A DNA stretch of 64,000 bases from Xylaria sp. FL1777 (taxonomy: Eukaryota > Ascomycota > Sordariomycetes > Xylariales > Xylariaceae). Each line of letters opens with the position of its first letter. Position 1 is the stretch's first letter. Of the stretch, positions 13,487 through 23,211 are shown piece after piece. Where the stretch lies: positions 1 to 64,000 of the forward strand of contig MU400716.1 of assembly GCA_022578965.1 (NCBI GenBank). Direction: 5' to 3'. Position numbers and translations under genes: made by a program. A model generated the notes under the pieces. That model made no database searches. It had not been told where the DNA came from and saw nothing but the letters and a program-made list of their open reading frames with translations.

Positions 13487-13947
13487 ATGACAGAAACCAT
13501 TGTGATCAGAATCTCTTCGGATAACATACGATCTAGACATAGCCCTCATTTTCCCAATCATGCTTGCTGCTGTACTAGTCAGAATAAATGATGACTATTC
13601 TCGTAGTAGAAAATCGAGTCAAGCACAATAAACAATAAGAATAGAGGAGGTTGCGTTTAAACTATTCAAGACCGCGGTCCCTTTATTGAAGGTTGGGGAA
13701 TGGAGATTTTGGAAGAGAAGTTTGAGGTAGGCTACCAACAGTCGAAGAGTCCAGGACATCTCGCGTAATATAATATGCACTTATCCGCAAGTATGTATGT
13801 ACCTACCATACTAAGTTGACACGACTTGTCTTGCTAGGATCATCCTACATGTAAGCGCCTTTCATGAACTGCCTCGGGGACTGGCTCCCTAATCGGCCTT
13901 CTTGTTTCTAACATCTCAGTAAATCATTCGACGGCTCAAGCTAAACC
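13064..13947. other. intergenic region with long A tract
   Basis: No credible gene. It contains a 33-nt A run (13452-13484), listed separately, and the upstream flank of the 13948 frame. Confidence 0.5.
13452..13484 (+). repeat. poly(A) tract, 33 nt
   Basis: An uninterrupted run of 33 A. It could be a simple microsatellite or the tail of an old retroposed copy. I see no clear target-site duplication or coding sequence just upstream. Confidence 0.9.
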
Positions 13948-14373
13948 ATGCGTGCGCTCATAGACCCAGACTCTCTTCCTCCCGTCCCTCCTCCAGTACG
14001 CGTAACACTAACAGAAACGCTGTCACCAGACAATCTAGATTCGCAGCACCTAGAGATCCTAAATCTAGCCGTGTCGAATCTTCTCCGAACAGAAGTCGTC
14101 GAATTCACGTTAGCACGGATAGTTGCCGGGTCACCGACGCATGTGTCGTTTGCCCAATCTCACTTTGGCACGCCCAAGGGCCACCCGGTGGAGGCACACG
14201 AACATCTATGCACCGGTTCTCTGGAGAAAACTCGCGAGTTTCGGTGTGCATTAAGTATCATGTCCCTCAGATTTAGTCCAGCACTCTTGCAGGGGTATCA
14301 AGACTCAAAGCCGAACAGTCGCGCTTTCTGCCTTCGCCTTGTTGAGATGTTGCTTCAGCCAGAGAAAAGCTGA
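13948..14373 (+). pseudogene. probable truncated copy of a conserved fungal protein
   Basis: An uninterrupted 141-residue frame from ATG 13948. Proline-rich start, then DSQHLEILNLAVSNLL, EVVEFTLARIV, VSFAQSHFGTPKGHP, EHLCTGSLEKTREF and CALSIMSLRFSPALLQGY. The frame is well formed and reads like the N-terminal part of a longer soluble fungal protein. It stops abruptly after LRLVEMLLQ, and all frames downstream are broken by stops. That suggests a 3' truncated copy. I do not know the family's function. A genuine short protein is the alternative. Confidence 0.45.
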
Positions 14374-14382
14374 AAGTAATTC

Positions 14383-14898
14383 TCAACCTCCTTTTATTCT
14401 TGTTTTAACTACTTTAGGTATATTGAAAGGCTTCCCTTGCATACTGAAATAATGTCTTAAAAGCTTCGGGGACCTTTTAAAGACCCCAAAAACCCACGGA
14501 TCACACATTATGAAATGGCTCTCGATAAAGATCGTGGGGTAATATCCCAGGTCACGTAAACTAAGGACACTCAAAGACAAATGTGATAGATATTATTTCT
14601 ACTTACTTCTGTGTGTATTCATCATAGACAGAGAGACGTGGGGAGAAAACTTTATCCTCTCATCATCACTCAAAGCTTGGCTCACTAGACACAACCATTT
14701 AGACGGATGGCAGCGATCCGGCATTGGTATTGCTCCCCGCTCTGCAAATTCATCTATTGACGCTTCCTCTGCATGTATCATTGGATGCGCATATGAAAAA
14801 GACTGTCCGAAGCAGATCGTCTGGCTGGTGTCTGTCTCCTCAGGGACTAATTCTCCCGTTGATTCTGCCGGTGGCGGCGGTATAAAGAACGACGGCAC
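14383..14898 (-). pseudogene. possible gene fragment(s), minus strand
   Basis: One frame (14599-14898) has no ATG at its 5' end. It contains MIHAEEASIDEFAERGA, PSKWLCLVSQALSDDERIKF and SPHVSLSMMN, and ends at a GTAAGT that looks like a donor. A second frame (14383-14580) contains DPWVFGVFKRSPKLLRHYF. The obvious acceptor between them does not keep the two in frame. I cannot build a full gene, so this may be a relic or a gene with exons I misplace. Function unknown. Confidence 0.3.
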
Positions 14899-14995
14899 TT
14901 ACACTTTTTTCACCTCAAATACTTAATGAACTACCTTCCACTCCTATGTCCTCAATAGTTTCCCTACTACACAGACTGCTAGGAATATTGTCAAC

Positions 14996-16043
14996 ATGTT
15001 CTCTACCCTCCCAGGCCTAGTGGCGTTGGCGGCCTTCGCACGGGGTGCCATCGCAGAATGCAATCGAACAGCGCTGCTGGAGTTCGCCGACGCGTATGTT
15101 TTCGCGCATGAGAATGGTTGTTACCCGAGAATTCTTACTTCATTCGATAGGAAAATTGGGAATGTGCATCTCTTATCCGGGTAGGGGATCTTACAAGTAC
15201 TAAGCGGACAAAAAACAGGTCAAGTGAGCTATCTCGAGAATATTGCCGACAACTTTACATACGTCGAGAACAACAAGACGCATGAGATAACTAGCGGTAT
15301 CTGTGAGACTCCCCGGCATATTTCATACTACCTTACTGAAGCAGTAAAATTGTTACTTACTATCACAATGCATGCTTGAAACGATGTATAAAAATGCTGA
15401 CACACTATCCACGGCAGTTGACAACGCCTTCGTAATCGACCATCGCCACACGATAGCAGACACAGTCGAATGCGCGACCTACACGGAGCTAATCATCACG
15501 CGCAACGTCTCAGGCGCGTCAACGCCGCACGTGATCGGGACGCAGATCCGGCACAACCCGACGGACATGAGCTGCTACCTGATCGACCTGCTGGTGTCGG
15601 GGCCGGGGTCGTGGCTGTTCAACGCGGCGCAGACGCTGTACTGGGCGCAGCGGGAGACGTGGTCGGTGATCGACGAGGCGAAGCGCGACAAGCGCGAGAC
15701 CATCAAGGCCGCCGCCGACGCCTACCTGGACATGTGGAGCAACAAGAGCGCCGTGGACGCCGTGCCCTGGGGCACGCCCTGCGCGCGCCTCGAGGGCTCC
15801 GCGTACACGGGCAACGGCGGGCCCAACGACTCGTGCAAGCCGGGGATCCCGACCAACAACAACCAGGCCCCCAACTCGCACCGTCGCTACGTCATCGACG
15901 AGTCCTACGGCTCCGTCGACGTCCTCTGCATCTTCGAACATCTCGCCAACGCCCCCGACAGCCATGAGTTTCGTCTCGAGAACGGCAAGTTGCGGTACGT
16001 TCACACCATCACGCTCGCTGATAGCGCGGTTGTGCACCCCTGA
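14996..16043 (+). CDS. secreted DUF8021-type protein, 3 exons
   Basis: Exons 14996-15116, 15219-15302 and 15418-16043 join in frame to about 276 residues. The N-terminus is a signal peptide (PGLVALAAFARGAIA, cleavage before ECN). The mature part shows LEFADAYVFAHENG, VSYLENIADNFTYVENN, FVIDHRHTIADTVECATYTE, PHVIGTQIRHNP, GSWLFNAAQTLYWAQ, VPWGTPCARLEG and DSHEFRLENGKLRYVHTI. These are the pattern of fungal secreted DUF8021 proteins, whose biochemical role is not settled. The first donor (GTTGTT) is non-consensus, but the joined sequence fits the family. Exon 3 is markedly GC-rich between about 15480 and 15970, unlike exons 1-2 and the neighbours. Confidence 0.82.
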
Positions 16044-16073
16044 GTGAGGTGGGGGGTTGTATGCAATATATGT

Positions 16074-16104
16074 GGTTGGTTGGTTGGTTGGTTGGTTGGT
16101 TGGT
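16074..16104 (+). repeat. GGTT tetranucleotide repeat
   Basis: About 7.75 perfect copies of GGTT just downstream of the DUF8021 gene. A simple microsatellite. Confidence 0.95.
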
Positions 16105-16595
16105 AGGAATCCCAGCTGGGGCGAGGTCAGGGGACAGAATCAATCACTACGTACCTAGCTAGTAGGTATTGGGTGAGGTCATCATCACGAGACATATGCG
16201 CAATCCCATTGACGAGCCAGAGGGGTTCTCCCAGAAGTATGCCGTCTCGTACCAAGTCCATTGCATACCAATTAGGTGGTGAAAGTGATGCGTATTACTA
16301 CTGTACACTGACAGCACGTATATTATTCGTAGGACGTTTATTTATGCGCCTATAGTTAGGAAATTTCGATGGTGACCTAGCTGCTAAATAGACGCCGAGT
16401 TGTGAAACGACCTGAAATCCTAAGACCCGTTTTGACATTTATTTATCTATATACGATACAAGTCAGCAGATTACTTGTTAGACATATTTAGAGGTACAAT
16501 GATTATCCTGTAATCTAGACACTTTTCCATGCTCTGCTTTTCTGTGCATAGTACCAGTAGTGTCTTGTTTCGACGGCGGTAGCTTGAATACACGA
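16105..16595. other. intergenic region between convergent genes
   Basis: The convergent 3' flanks of the DUF8021 gene (+) and the ACH1-type gene (-). No credible gene. Confidence 0.5.
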
Positions 16596-18358
16596 TTACC
16601 ACTTCTTGATCTTCCTCATGCTACCTTCCTGGTCAAGCGCCTTGTGCATATCGAAGCTGTTCCACAGGAGATGCGGCTCGTGTGCCATGCCCTTCTTGAG
16701 GCACTCGAATTCGGCCTTCTCGAAATAGCCCTTCAGAATAGGGCGGTACTCGTCGTGTGCGCATTTGTCGATGATAACTCTCGCGCGCTCACGGGGGCTC
16801 AATCCTCGCACATCGGCTAGACCAGCCTCAGTCACAACTACGTCGAGATCATGCTCGGTCTGGTCGACGTGGGTGCACATGGGTACGATGCAGCTGACGC
16901 CGAGAGGGTCCGTTTTCGTTGGCCGCGTGGAAGGTGTGTGCATGATACTGTATTTAGAGGAGCGCAAGAAATCGGCCGAGCCGCCCAGGCCGTTCAACAT
17001 GCGGCTACCCATAACGCATGTACTGTTGGCGTGTGCGTAGATATCGACTTCGACGGGCGTGTTCATTCCGATGACGCCGAGGCGGCGGATGATCTCGGGT
17101 GAGTTCGAGACTTGCTGAGCACGCAAGAGCAGCTTGTCGTGGTAGGCTTCCCAGTTATCGTAGAAGCGCTTGAAACCGTCGGGGGAGAAGCGGATGGAAG
17201 TGGCTGTGGCGAATTCCAAGCGTCCGGAGTCGAATAGGTCGAGGAAAGTGTCCTGGATGACTTCTGTCCAAACCTTGAGGTTATAGAAATTGGACTCGCT
17301 CAATCCACCAATGACAGCGTTGGCAATGTTTCCAATTCCAGACTGTAGGGGCAGAAGGGACTTTGGCATCCGTCCGTGCTTGACTTCGTGCTCGAAGAAC
17401 TCAATTAGATGGTTAGCAATGGCCTGCGACCCTTCGTCCGCCGGAGCGTTGGGTGACGTCTGATCCTGGTAATCTGATTCAATGATGCCGACGACCTTCT
17501 CAGGGTCAATGGGAATTGACGTTGAACCGATACGGTCCTCGACTTGCATGACCAGATACGGCTTTCGGTGAGGGGGCAAATCTGTCATAGTAATATCGTG
17601 TAGGCCTTCGAAACTCGGAATTGCCGTATTCACTTCAATTATAATCTGTGTTTCTCACGTTAGTTATATTCTCACGAGTTTGGGGTGGATGTGGCATACC
17701 TTGTCGGCCATCTGGATAAGCTCAGGCGTAGCTCCCACCGACGCTCCTGGCACGATGCTACCATCTTCTTTAATTGCGCTAGCCTCAACTACAACGACGT
17801 CTAGCTTTTTATTTGGTGAATCTTTTGTGTAAAAGCCCTGCATGTCTGTTAGGCGTGTTGAAGCTCATAGCTGATATGTTTGCTTCATCGCATCGGTAAA
17901 CTTACGTAGACTAAATCAACGGGGAACATGGATAAATGCTTGTCAAAGAAGTTGATTCTTCCTTCGTTAATACCTTTCGCGATCGATTTGCCGACTTGGT
18001 GAGGCGACCGTCGGCTGATCATGTCCAGCTTGGCCCATCGGTCCTCTGTCTCGGCACCAGACGAAGCTCCTACGAAAAGATCATATCGCAATTTCCCCTG
18101 GAGGTTGTTCTTCTCGACGTGGTCAGCCAGAAACGTTGGCGTTTTCCTGATGCATACGTTAACATAGGGGTTCCTCAGGACTCGTAGGGGTTTGTTTGTA
18201 GCTTACTTGGGGTACCCGACACCCGTGAAACCAGACCATCCGATAGAAGCGCCATTGGGGAAATGGTGAAGTAGGTCTTCTGGGCGACAGAGCTTCTTGA
18301 GGAACGAGGCTCTTTGGATGCGGCCCTTGATGGCCTGGGATGCCACGAGCGACGTCAT
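16596..18358 (-). CDS. ACH1: acetyl-CoA hydrolase / CoA transferase, 4 exons
   Basis: Minus-strand exons 18207-18358, 17906-18146, 17700-17837 and 16596-17645 join without a break to 526 residues, the usual length for Ach1. The protein moves CoA between acetyl-CoA and short acids such as succinate in mitochondria, detoxifying acetate and feeding acetyl units. Visible signatures: [20 protein letters not shown] and TGVGYPKKTP at the N-terminus, the glycine-rich CoA-binding run [39 protein letters not shown], and the C-terminal [23 protein letters not shown] 18358 gives the typical start [19 protein letters not shown]. All introns have canonical borders. Confidence 0.95.
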
Positions 18359-19011
18359 ATTGTTGTCACCTCAATTGTCTGCGAGTTGAAGGGAGGAGCC
18401 CGACGGGAGTCAACAAGAATTGAAGACGCACAGAGCGAAGCAGAATAACAACAGGAAACGTATGTACAAAATGGATAAAAGCTGGGAGAAAAGAAGAGGA
18501 AGCTCTTGAATTAACCGCAGGTCGAGTACAAAATAGGCACGTCATCCATGTCGAACCGTGGGGTTCATATGCCTCGGGTAGCATTCTCACTTGCAGGATT
18601 ATCCACTCTTCCCCGCGACGGCCGACATCTTGAAGGCCCTTGCCCTAAACCTAGATTCATGCTCAGGAGCCTAGAACGTCTTGTTTCGTAGTAATCTCAG
18701 TCGAAATCAGCGTTATGATAGGACGCCGAATCGGTGCATTATGAGAACCAAAGGCAATGTACCGAGTATACGTAGCAAGACAGGAGGTTAGCTCCCGGCG
18801 GGTATCAGCCTTCCTTTGGTCCGAGTGGTTAGCCGGTCCAGACCCGCCTACTACGGACTTCTAGCACGACGATTTAAGAAGTGTATCTTGCCCTGCAGCT
18901 AATGGATAAACCCTATGCGCTCGGCACGCGTCCCTGAAACAAGCACGTGCACAGCGATCAATATAAATAGAAAAGACAGCACAGAGGTAACGTTTGTTGG
19001 CATTTGGTCAA
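18359..19011. other. intergenic region upstream of ACH1
   Basis: Holds the promoter side of the ACH1-type gene and the 3' flank of the DUF1992 gene. No tRNA or ORF that I can support. Confidence 0.5.
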
Positions 19012-20631
19012 TTATTTTGCCGGCTGAAAAAGGTCGCGCCACATCTCCTTAAGCCCATAATGCGGTGTTTTTGATTCATAGATCTTTGCTCTGGGCCCGT
19101 TGTTCCCGAAACGATCTAGAATGCTGCCGGGCCGATCGCTGAAGGCTTCCACGGGGCGCTTTGCGGGGCGCGTAGCTCTGTCTTTAATGATGTCGGCGAG
19201 CTGAGGAGCAACATCAGCATAACAGTTGTTGAGCTCTCTTTCTAAGTTGAAATACGGCTTCTTTGCGAGTTCGGGGGCCATGAGGTTATACGATCGGGTG
19301 AGTGCGTTGAGGTTATTGATTGAGAGCTCCAAATAGGATTGTTCAGTCCTTAACCAGTCCGGGTCTCGAAAAGGTTGCCAGAAGGGCGATTCAGGTTCAA
19401 TGGTATTGCTCTCCGCCTTTTGTGGTTCTTCTGTACCTGATGAGCTCGAGCTGACCTGCCCTTGGATCTTGCCGATGGCAGCATCGTTAGTCGTGTTAGT
19501 GGGAGTTGTCGTTTGATCTACATCGCCTTGACGTGGATTATGGAGTTGTTCCGCTTTTGCAAACTCTACAGCGCGTTTCATCTGATCTTCAAGAGACCCG
19601 CCTTTACTAGATATTGTTCGGGCCGCATGGCGTTTCCAGTCATTTCGTAGTCTGCCTCGAAAGGTGTGAGCTGCCTTGACCAGCTCCTGTTGCTTTTCGA
19701 TCCAGGGTGGAACAATGTCCTGCCGCTTGATCATGTTATTCAAGATATACTCTGTAGTGTCGACAAACGGATTGTCGGTCCTCCTGTCGCGTGCCGGGGC
19801 GTCCTTGCCCCGCGGGATATTCTTAAACTGCCCCCTCGCTATTGCATCTTCTATGCGCTGGTTTGCTAGCGAGGCCAGGCCAGCGAGTGTGTTCGGCATG
19901 GCTCGAGCTCCCGGCTGGAAACGCTCGCGAAACTCTTCCTTCCTAGCCGCTCTTTCTTTATCGCTGAGCCTCTCTTCGGATTCCTTGATGCCCAAGCCCA
20001 CGTACATAGAAGCCCTATCTCTTGCATTTGCTGCCCTGCGACTAGGATTGAGCTTAGACTGTTGTCGCATCCGCATATCGACGGGCCGGAGCTCAGAAGT
20101 CTTGGGGCGACCACGTAGTTCTCTTCCGAGTGGTTTGTGGGCGTCTGTGAGCATTCGTAGGACGGCGTCTTCGGTAGTTTCCTGGCCAGTCCACGGCTGG
20201 CTCGTCGCGGTAATTCGCGTCCCCTCGCCTGCCGAGGCGGGCATATCTGCTTCAGAGAACGCAGCGGCATACTGTGACCGGAATTGTGCGTCCTTGACCT
20301 TTGCGAATAGTCTTTCTTTTAACTCTTCCGAAAAGCCTGCATCTTCAACGGCGTGTCGGCCTGCCTTTCCGCCTGTCAGCAAGACCTCCTCTGTCGCTTC
20401 TTGAAGGCGACGAGACATGGCGCCCAATTCAGAAGCCGAGTCCGAGCCAACGGCGCCGTCGTCGTTGTTTGTCGCATGTTGCGTTTTGTCTGTAGTGGTG
20501 GATGATTCGTCGCTGGGTTCCTGCTTCGTCGCATAGCTTCTTCTCGAGAGCGTCGTAGACCGGGTGTAATTCGGAAGTAATCTCGATGCGCATCGAGCGC
20601 ACATGTACGGTACCGTCATTCGGCTAGACAT
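19012..20631 (-). CDS. mitochondrial DUF1992 protein (DNAJC28-like), single exon
   Basis: One unbroken frame of 539 residues from ATG 20631. The first 35 residues are basic and Ser/Thr-rich, ending in RRSYATKQ, a typical mitochondrial presequence. The DUF1992 core lies around residues 250-325: LANQRIEDAIARGQFKNIPR, NPFVDTTEYILNNMIKRQ and PPWIEKQQELVKAAH. The C-terminus contains FWQPFRDPDWLRTEQSYLEL and a conserved NLNALTRSYNLMAP. This is the DNAJC28 family without a visible J domain. Its exact role is unknown; a mitochondrial assembly or quality-control role is only inferred. Confidence 0.88.
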   Translation of the reverse strand: MSSRMTVPYMCARCASRLLPNYTRSTTLSRRSYATKQEPSDESSTTTDKTQHATNNDDGAVGSDSASELGAMSRRLQEATEEVLLTGGKAGRHAVEDAGFSEELKERLFAKVKDAQFRSQYAAAFSEADMPASAGEGTRITATSQPWTGQETTEDAVLRMLTDAHKPLGRELRGRPKTSELRPVDMRMRQQSKLNPSRRAANARDRASMYVGLGIKESEERLSDKERAARKEEFRERFQPGARAMPNTLAGLASLANQRIEDAIARGQFKNIPRGKDAPARDRRTDNPFVDTTEYILNNMIKRQDIVPPWIEKQQELVKAAHTFRGRLRNDWKRHAARTISSKGGSLEDQMKRAVEFAKAEQLHNPRQGDVDQTTTPTNTTNDAAIGKIQGQVSSSSSGTEEPQKAESNTIEPESPFWQPFRDPDWLRTEQSYLELSINNLNALTRSYNLMAPELAKKPYFNLERELNNCYADVAPQLADIIKDRATRPAKRPVEAFSDRPGSILDRFGNNGPRAKIYESKTPHYGLKEMWRDLFQPAK

Positions 20632-21527
20632 GGCCGTCTCTCAAGGAGGCAGACGATTGAAAAGAAAAAGAGCCATCATATCTAGACGGCAGGCCCGGTA
20701 GCGATTGTAAAGCCACGGAGTTAGACAGCGACTATCGGAGATAAGCTCCGTCTTAGACTCTTGGCTGTTTCAATAATGACGTTGTTGCTGCCACAATAAA
20801 AAGTTGACATGATTGGACTTGAGTTAATAGGCAACTAACATGAGATATTGCATAACAAGTACATGAAACATAATTTTGTGTTTAATTGTTATTTACTAGG
20901 TAGCTGTATCCACCTTAAGGCTTGCCCCAATACGTCATCGGAACGAAGTCACCAAGGCGTCTTGCTCTCCTTTGTCTTATATCCAAATTTATATCTTGCA
21001 GAATAACGGGTCAAGACGATTATGAATTCACCAGGCATTTCTCATACAGGAAATGACATTACCAGAACAAGAGTCAAGCTAACGATGCCGTAGGCGGTTC
21101 ATAGGAATTAAAGAAGACTTCTTTTTTTTTTTTTTTTTTTTTTTTAGAGAAATCAAGCTTCGAGATTCTCACAGCGTTGATTCTCATATATTACGGTTAC
21201 GTGATGTCCTTGAATATCCTTACTTTGCACCATTCGGTACTAAAGGTTCGATTCCCCGGTTGCCAATCCTTTGGGGTCCTTCCCCCTCGAATCCCACTCT
21301 AAAGCTCTCAAAAGATGCAAATGAGATTTTGATTTGTATTTTCTTTGTCTTGCTTCAGTACCCCTTTGCTGCTTGCGAGCCACAATCCGCCCTAACCAAG
21401 AGTCATGCCTGAGGCATATACATGTCTTTGTCAAGCCATTCTAAGTACCACAAGCATCGACTTGGCATTTCTCGCCAGTCTTTTCGCGGCATGCCTACAG
21501 AGTGACTCAGTTTGGTAAGTCCGCGCC
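20632..21527. other. intergenic region with T tract
   Basis: No credible gene. A 24-nt T run lies at 21122-21145. A GGTTCGATTCC word near 21245 looks like a tRNA T-loop, but no cloverleaf surrounds it. Confidence 0.5.
21122..21145 (+). repeat. poly(T) tract, 24 nt
   Basis: An uninterrupted T run. A simple homopolymer, or the tail of a minus-strand retroposed copy. No supporting flanking duplication seen. Confidence 0.9.
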
Positions 21528-22662
21528 ATGCTGTCCGACTTCTACCGGGTTTATGTCCGTTTTGGAAAAAAAGAGTAAGTATTTCTCAGCATCCGTGCAT
21601 TCTTCAATTGACAGATTTCCCCCAGTTGCGTTCGGTTCTTGGCTCCCGGTAACGGTGCAATTACAAGTGATGGTCTACAGCTCTTCCAATGGATAAAGGA
21701 CCCTGTCAACATTGCGCGACTTCAAAATGGGCTTCAACACGTATACGAGGTGGACCAAAACGAGCTACGGCATTTCCTAACGCTTAAAATACTAGAAGAT
21801 CCAGAGTGTATGGAGGAACAAATTAACAACCACCTCGGAAGAAGTGATATACTGGCTACATTTAAGAAAAAATGGACTGAGTTTAATGACCTCCGAACCG
21901 GTGTCGACAAGCTAGAAGCCATATCGAACGCTAAAGATATAATGGTCATCCCTCGAGCGTCCACTAGGAAAAGATCAGGTGAGCCCCGGAAGAATACGTG
22001 TAGGAATGACTTCGGGCTAACTTATAGCACTGTAGATGAACCTGGATGGTGCGTCTAGGTAGTTCGTTAGGACATGTCTTATATTAGCTAACTTATCAAT
22101 TGAAAGGTTATACTTGCTTGATCTAGATCAGGAAACGCTAGAAATCTACGAGTTTCAGGATTACAGGTCACAAAGGCTCCCCCCATTCGCCCGACTTACA
22201 ATCGAATCTCTATATCAAGAGTCACCCAACAAACCGCCAGGCTACTACATTAAGCTAAAACTATCAGATCTCCAAACAATGTGGCGGAGTGAATGGATTA
22301 GATTGCACCAAATTCACGCAGAGGCCTTAGATCGGCTATGGAGGCGAAATGCGAGAGTTCTACAGACTATACCACACGCAGATAGTATCCCGTTCGCCGT
22401 GCTCTATGGCAGTGCTTACAACGGACACGATGGGAGCACAACGAATCTGCGTGGGCCAAGGAGGCTAACACACGAGAGGTTAACTGAAGTCGTGGCAAAC
22501 CTAAACAGAAGGCAACCGTCGAGTAGGCCCATAATCGAAAGGAAATACATTCGACCTCGTGGGATTGTGGATGATCGTGTACGGAGATCGAATATACGCA
22601 TGTTCAGACTTTGGGGAGAAACAGTACTGGAGCGTCAGCAAAGACGGGCTCGTAGGTGGTAA
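21528..22662 (+). CDS. conserved fungal protein of unknown function, 3 exons
   Basis: Exons 21528-21574, 21626-22048 and 22107-22662 give about 341 residues in a continuous frame. The first intron uses GTAAGT and the acceptor CCCAG; the last uses GTGCGT with a GCTAACTT branch site. The start reads MLSDFYRVYVRFGKKD, then CVRFLAPGNGAI, DPVNIARLQNGLQHVYEVD, LGRSDILATFKKKW and the junction DEPGWLYLLDLDQETLEIYE. The second half is rich in Arg and ends RRARRW. A possible further intron (GTGAGC at 21979 to TATAG at 22027) would break the frame, so I left it unspliced. I recognise no catalytic motif. Function unknown. Confidence 0.65.
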
Positions 22663-22824
22663 TAAATCACTTTACATCTTGATAGTATATCGAGCCTATT
22701 GGCGAATGAAAATTGTATTGAACTCTAGTATTATTTCTTTAGGTTATAAGTAAGCCGCAAGTTCTCTCCAAGCAACCCATCTAGGGTAATGGTGCGACTA
22801 GATGGGCCATGTTCAAATCTTGTA

Positions 22825-23211
22825 TCATTCAGACAAATGATCGGACCCAACCGGATTCCAAGCTTCCTGCATAGCCATTCCCATTCCTTGATACCACCAA
22901 GGCACCATGTATCCTAGATCTGGGTGTTCCTATCGACAGATTTTTAGCATAGGCATGAAGAACAGACTAGAATATCAAAATGTATGTATGCCATTCTAAC
23001 TTACGCCATCATCTGAAAAGCCACTTTTTCCAGCTAGAAGCATCTTTAGGTCGCACGATAGCCAGAGATCGTTACAGTCTATAGAATGGCCACATGCGCC
23101 AGCCCTGGCGCAGACTTCTTCGTTCAGGTTCCGAAGACTACCTCCCCTAGGCACTGCGTGGACAAGTGTTCCAGCCGCTGACGCGGCAATCACCAGTTGG
23201 TTTGGCTTCAT
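22825..23211 (-). CDS. small secreted cysteine-containing protein, 2 exons
   Basis: Exons 23005-23211 and 22825-22929 (GTAAGT donor, GATAG acceptor, phase 0) give 103 residues. The first 20 or so residues form a signal peptide (MKPNQLVIAASAAGTLVHA, likely cleaved before VPRGG). The mature part has four cysteines clustered in NEEVCARAGACGHSIDCND and LWLSCD. It then ends in a Trp/Met-rich stretch, YMVPWWYQGMGMAMQEAW. No known domain is visible. Size, secretion and cysteines fit a candidate effector or other small secreted protein, which is inference. It is flanked by 2.5 kb of gene-free DNA upstream. Confidence 0.6.

Noticed and set aside
15519..16037. 172-codon minus-strand and 165-codon plus-strand frames over the DUF8021 exon
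   Set aside because: They are by-products of the high GC content, which removes stop codons from all frames. The DUF8021 reading fits a signal peptide, introns and a family.
19676..20404. 242-codon frame opposite the DUF1992 gene
   Set aside because: Ser-rich shadow of an Arg/Glu-rich gene on the other strand. No independent start or domain evidence.
21241..21262. tRNA-like T-loop word GGTTCGATTCC
   Set aside because: No acceptor, D or anticodon stem can be built around it on either strand.
21979..22027. Possible 49-nt intron in the 21528 gene (GTGAGC...TATAG)
   Set aside because: Removing it shifts the frame into an immediate stop, whereas the unspliced frame continues into the next exon correctly.
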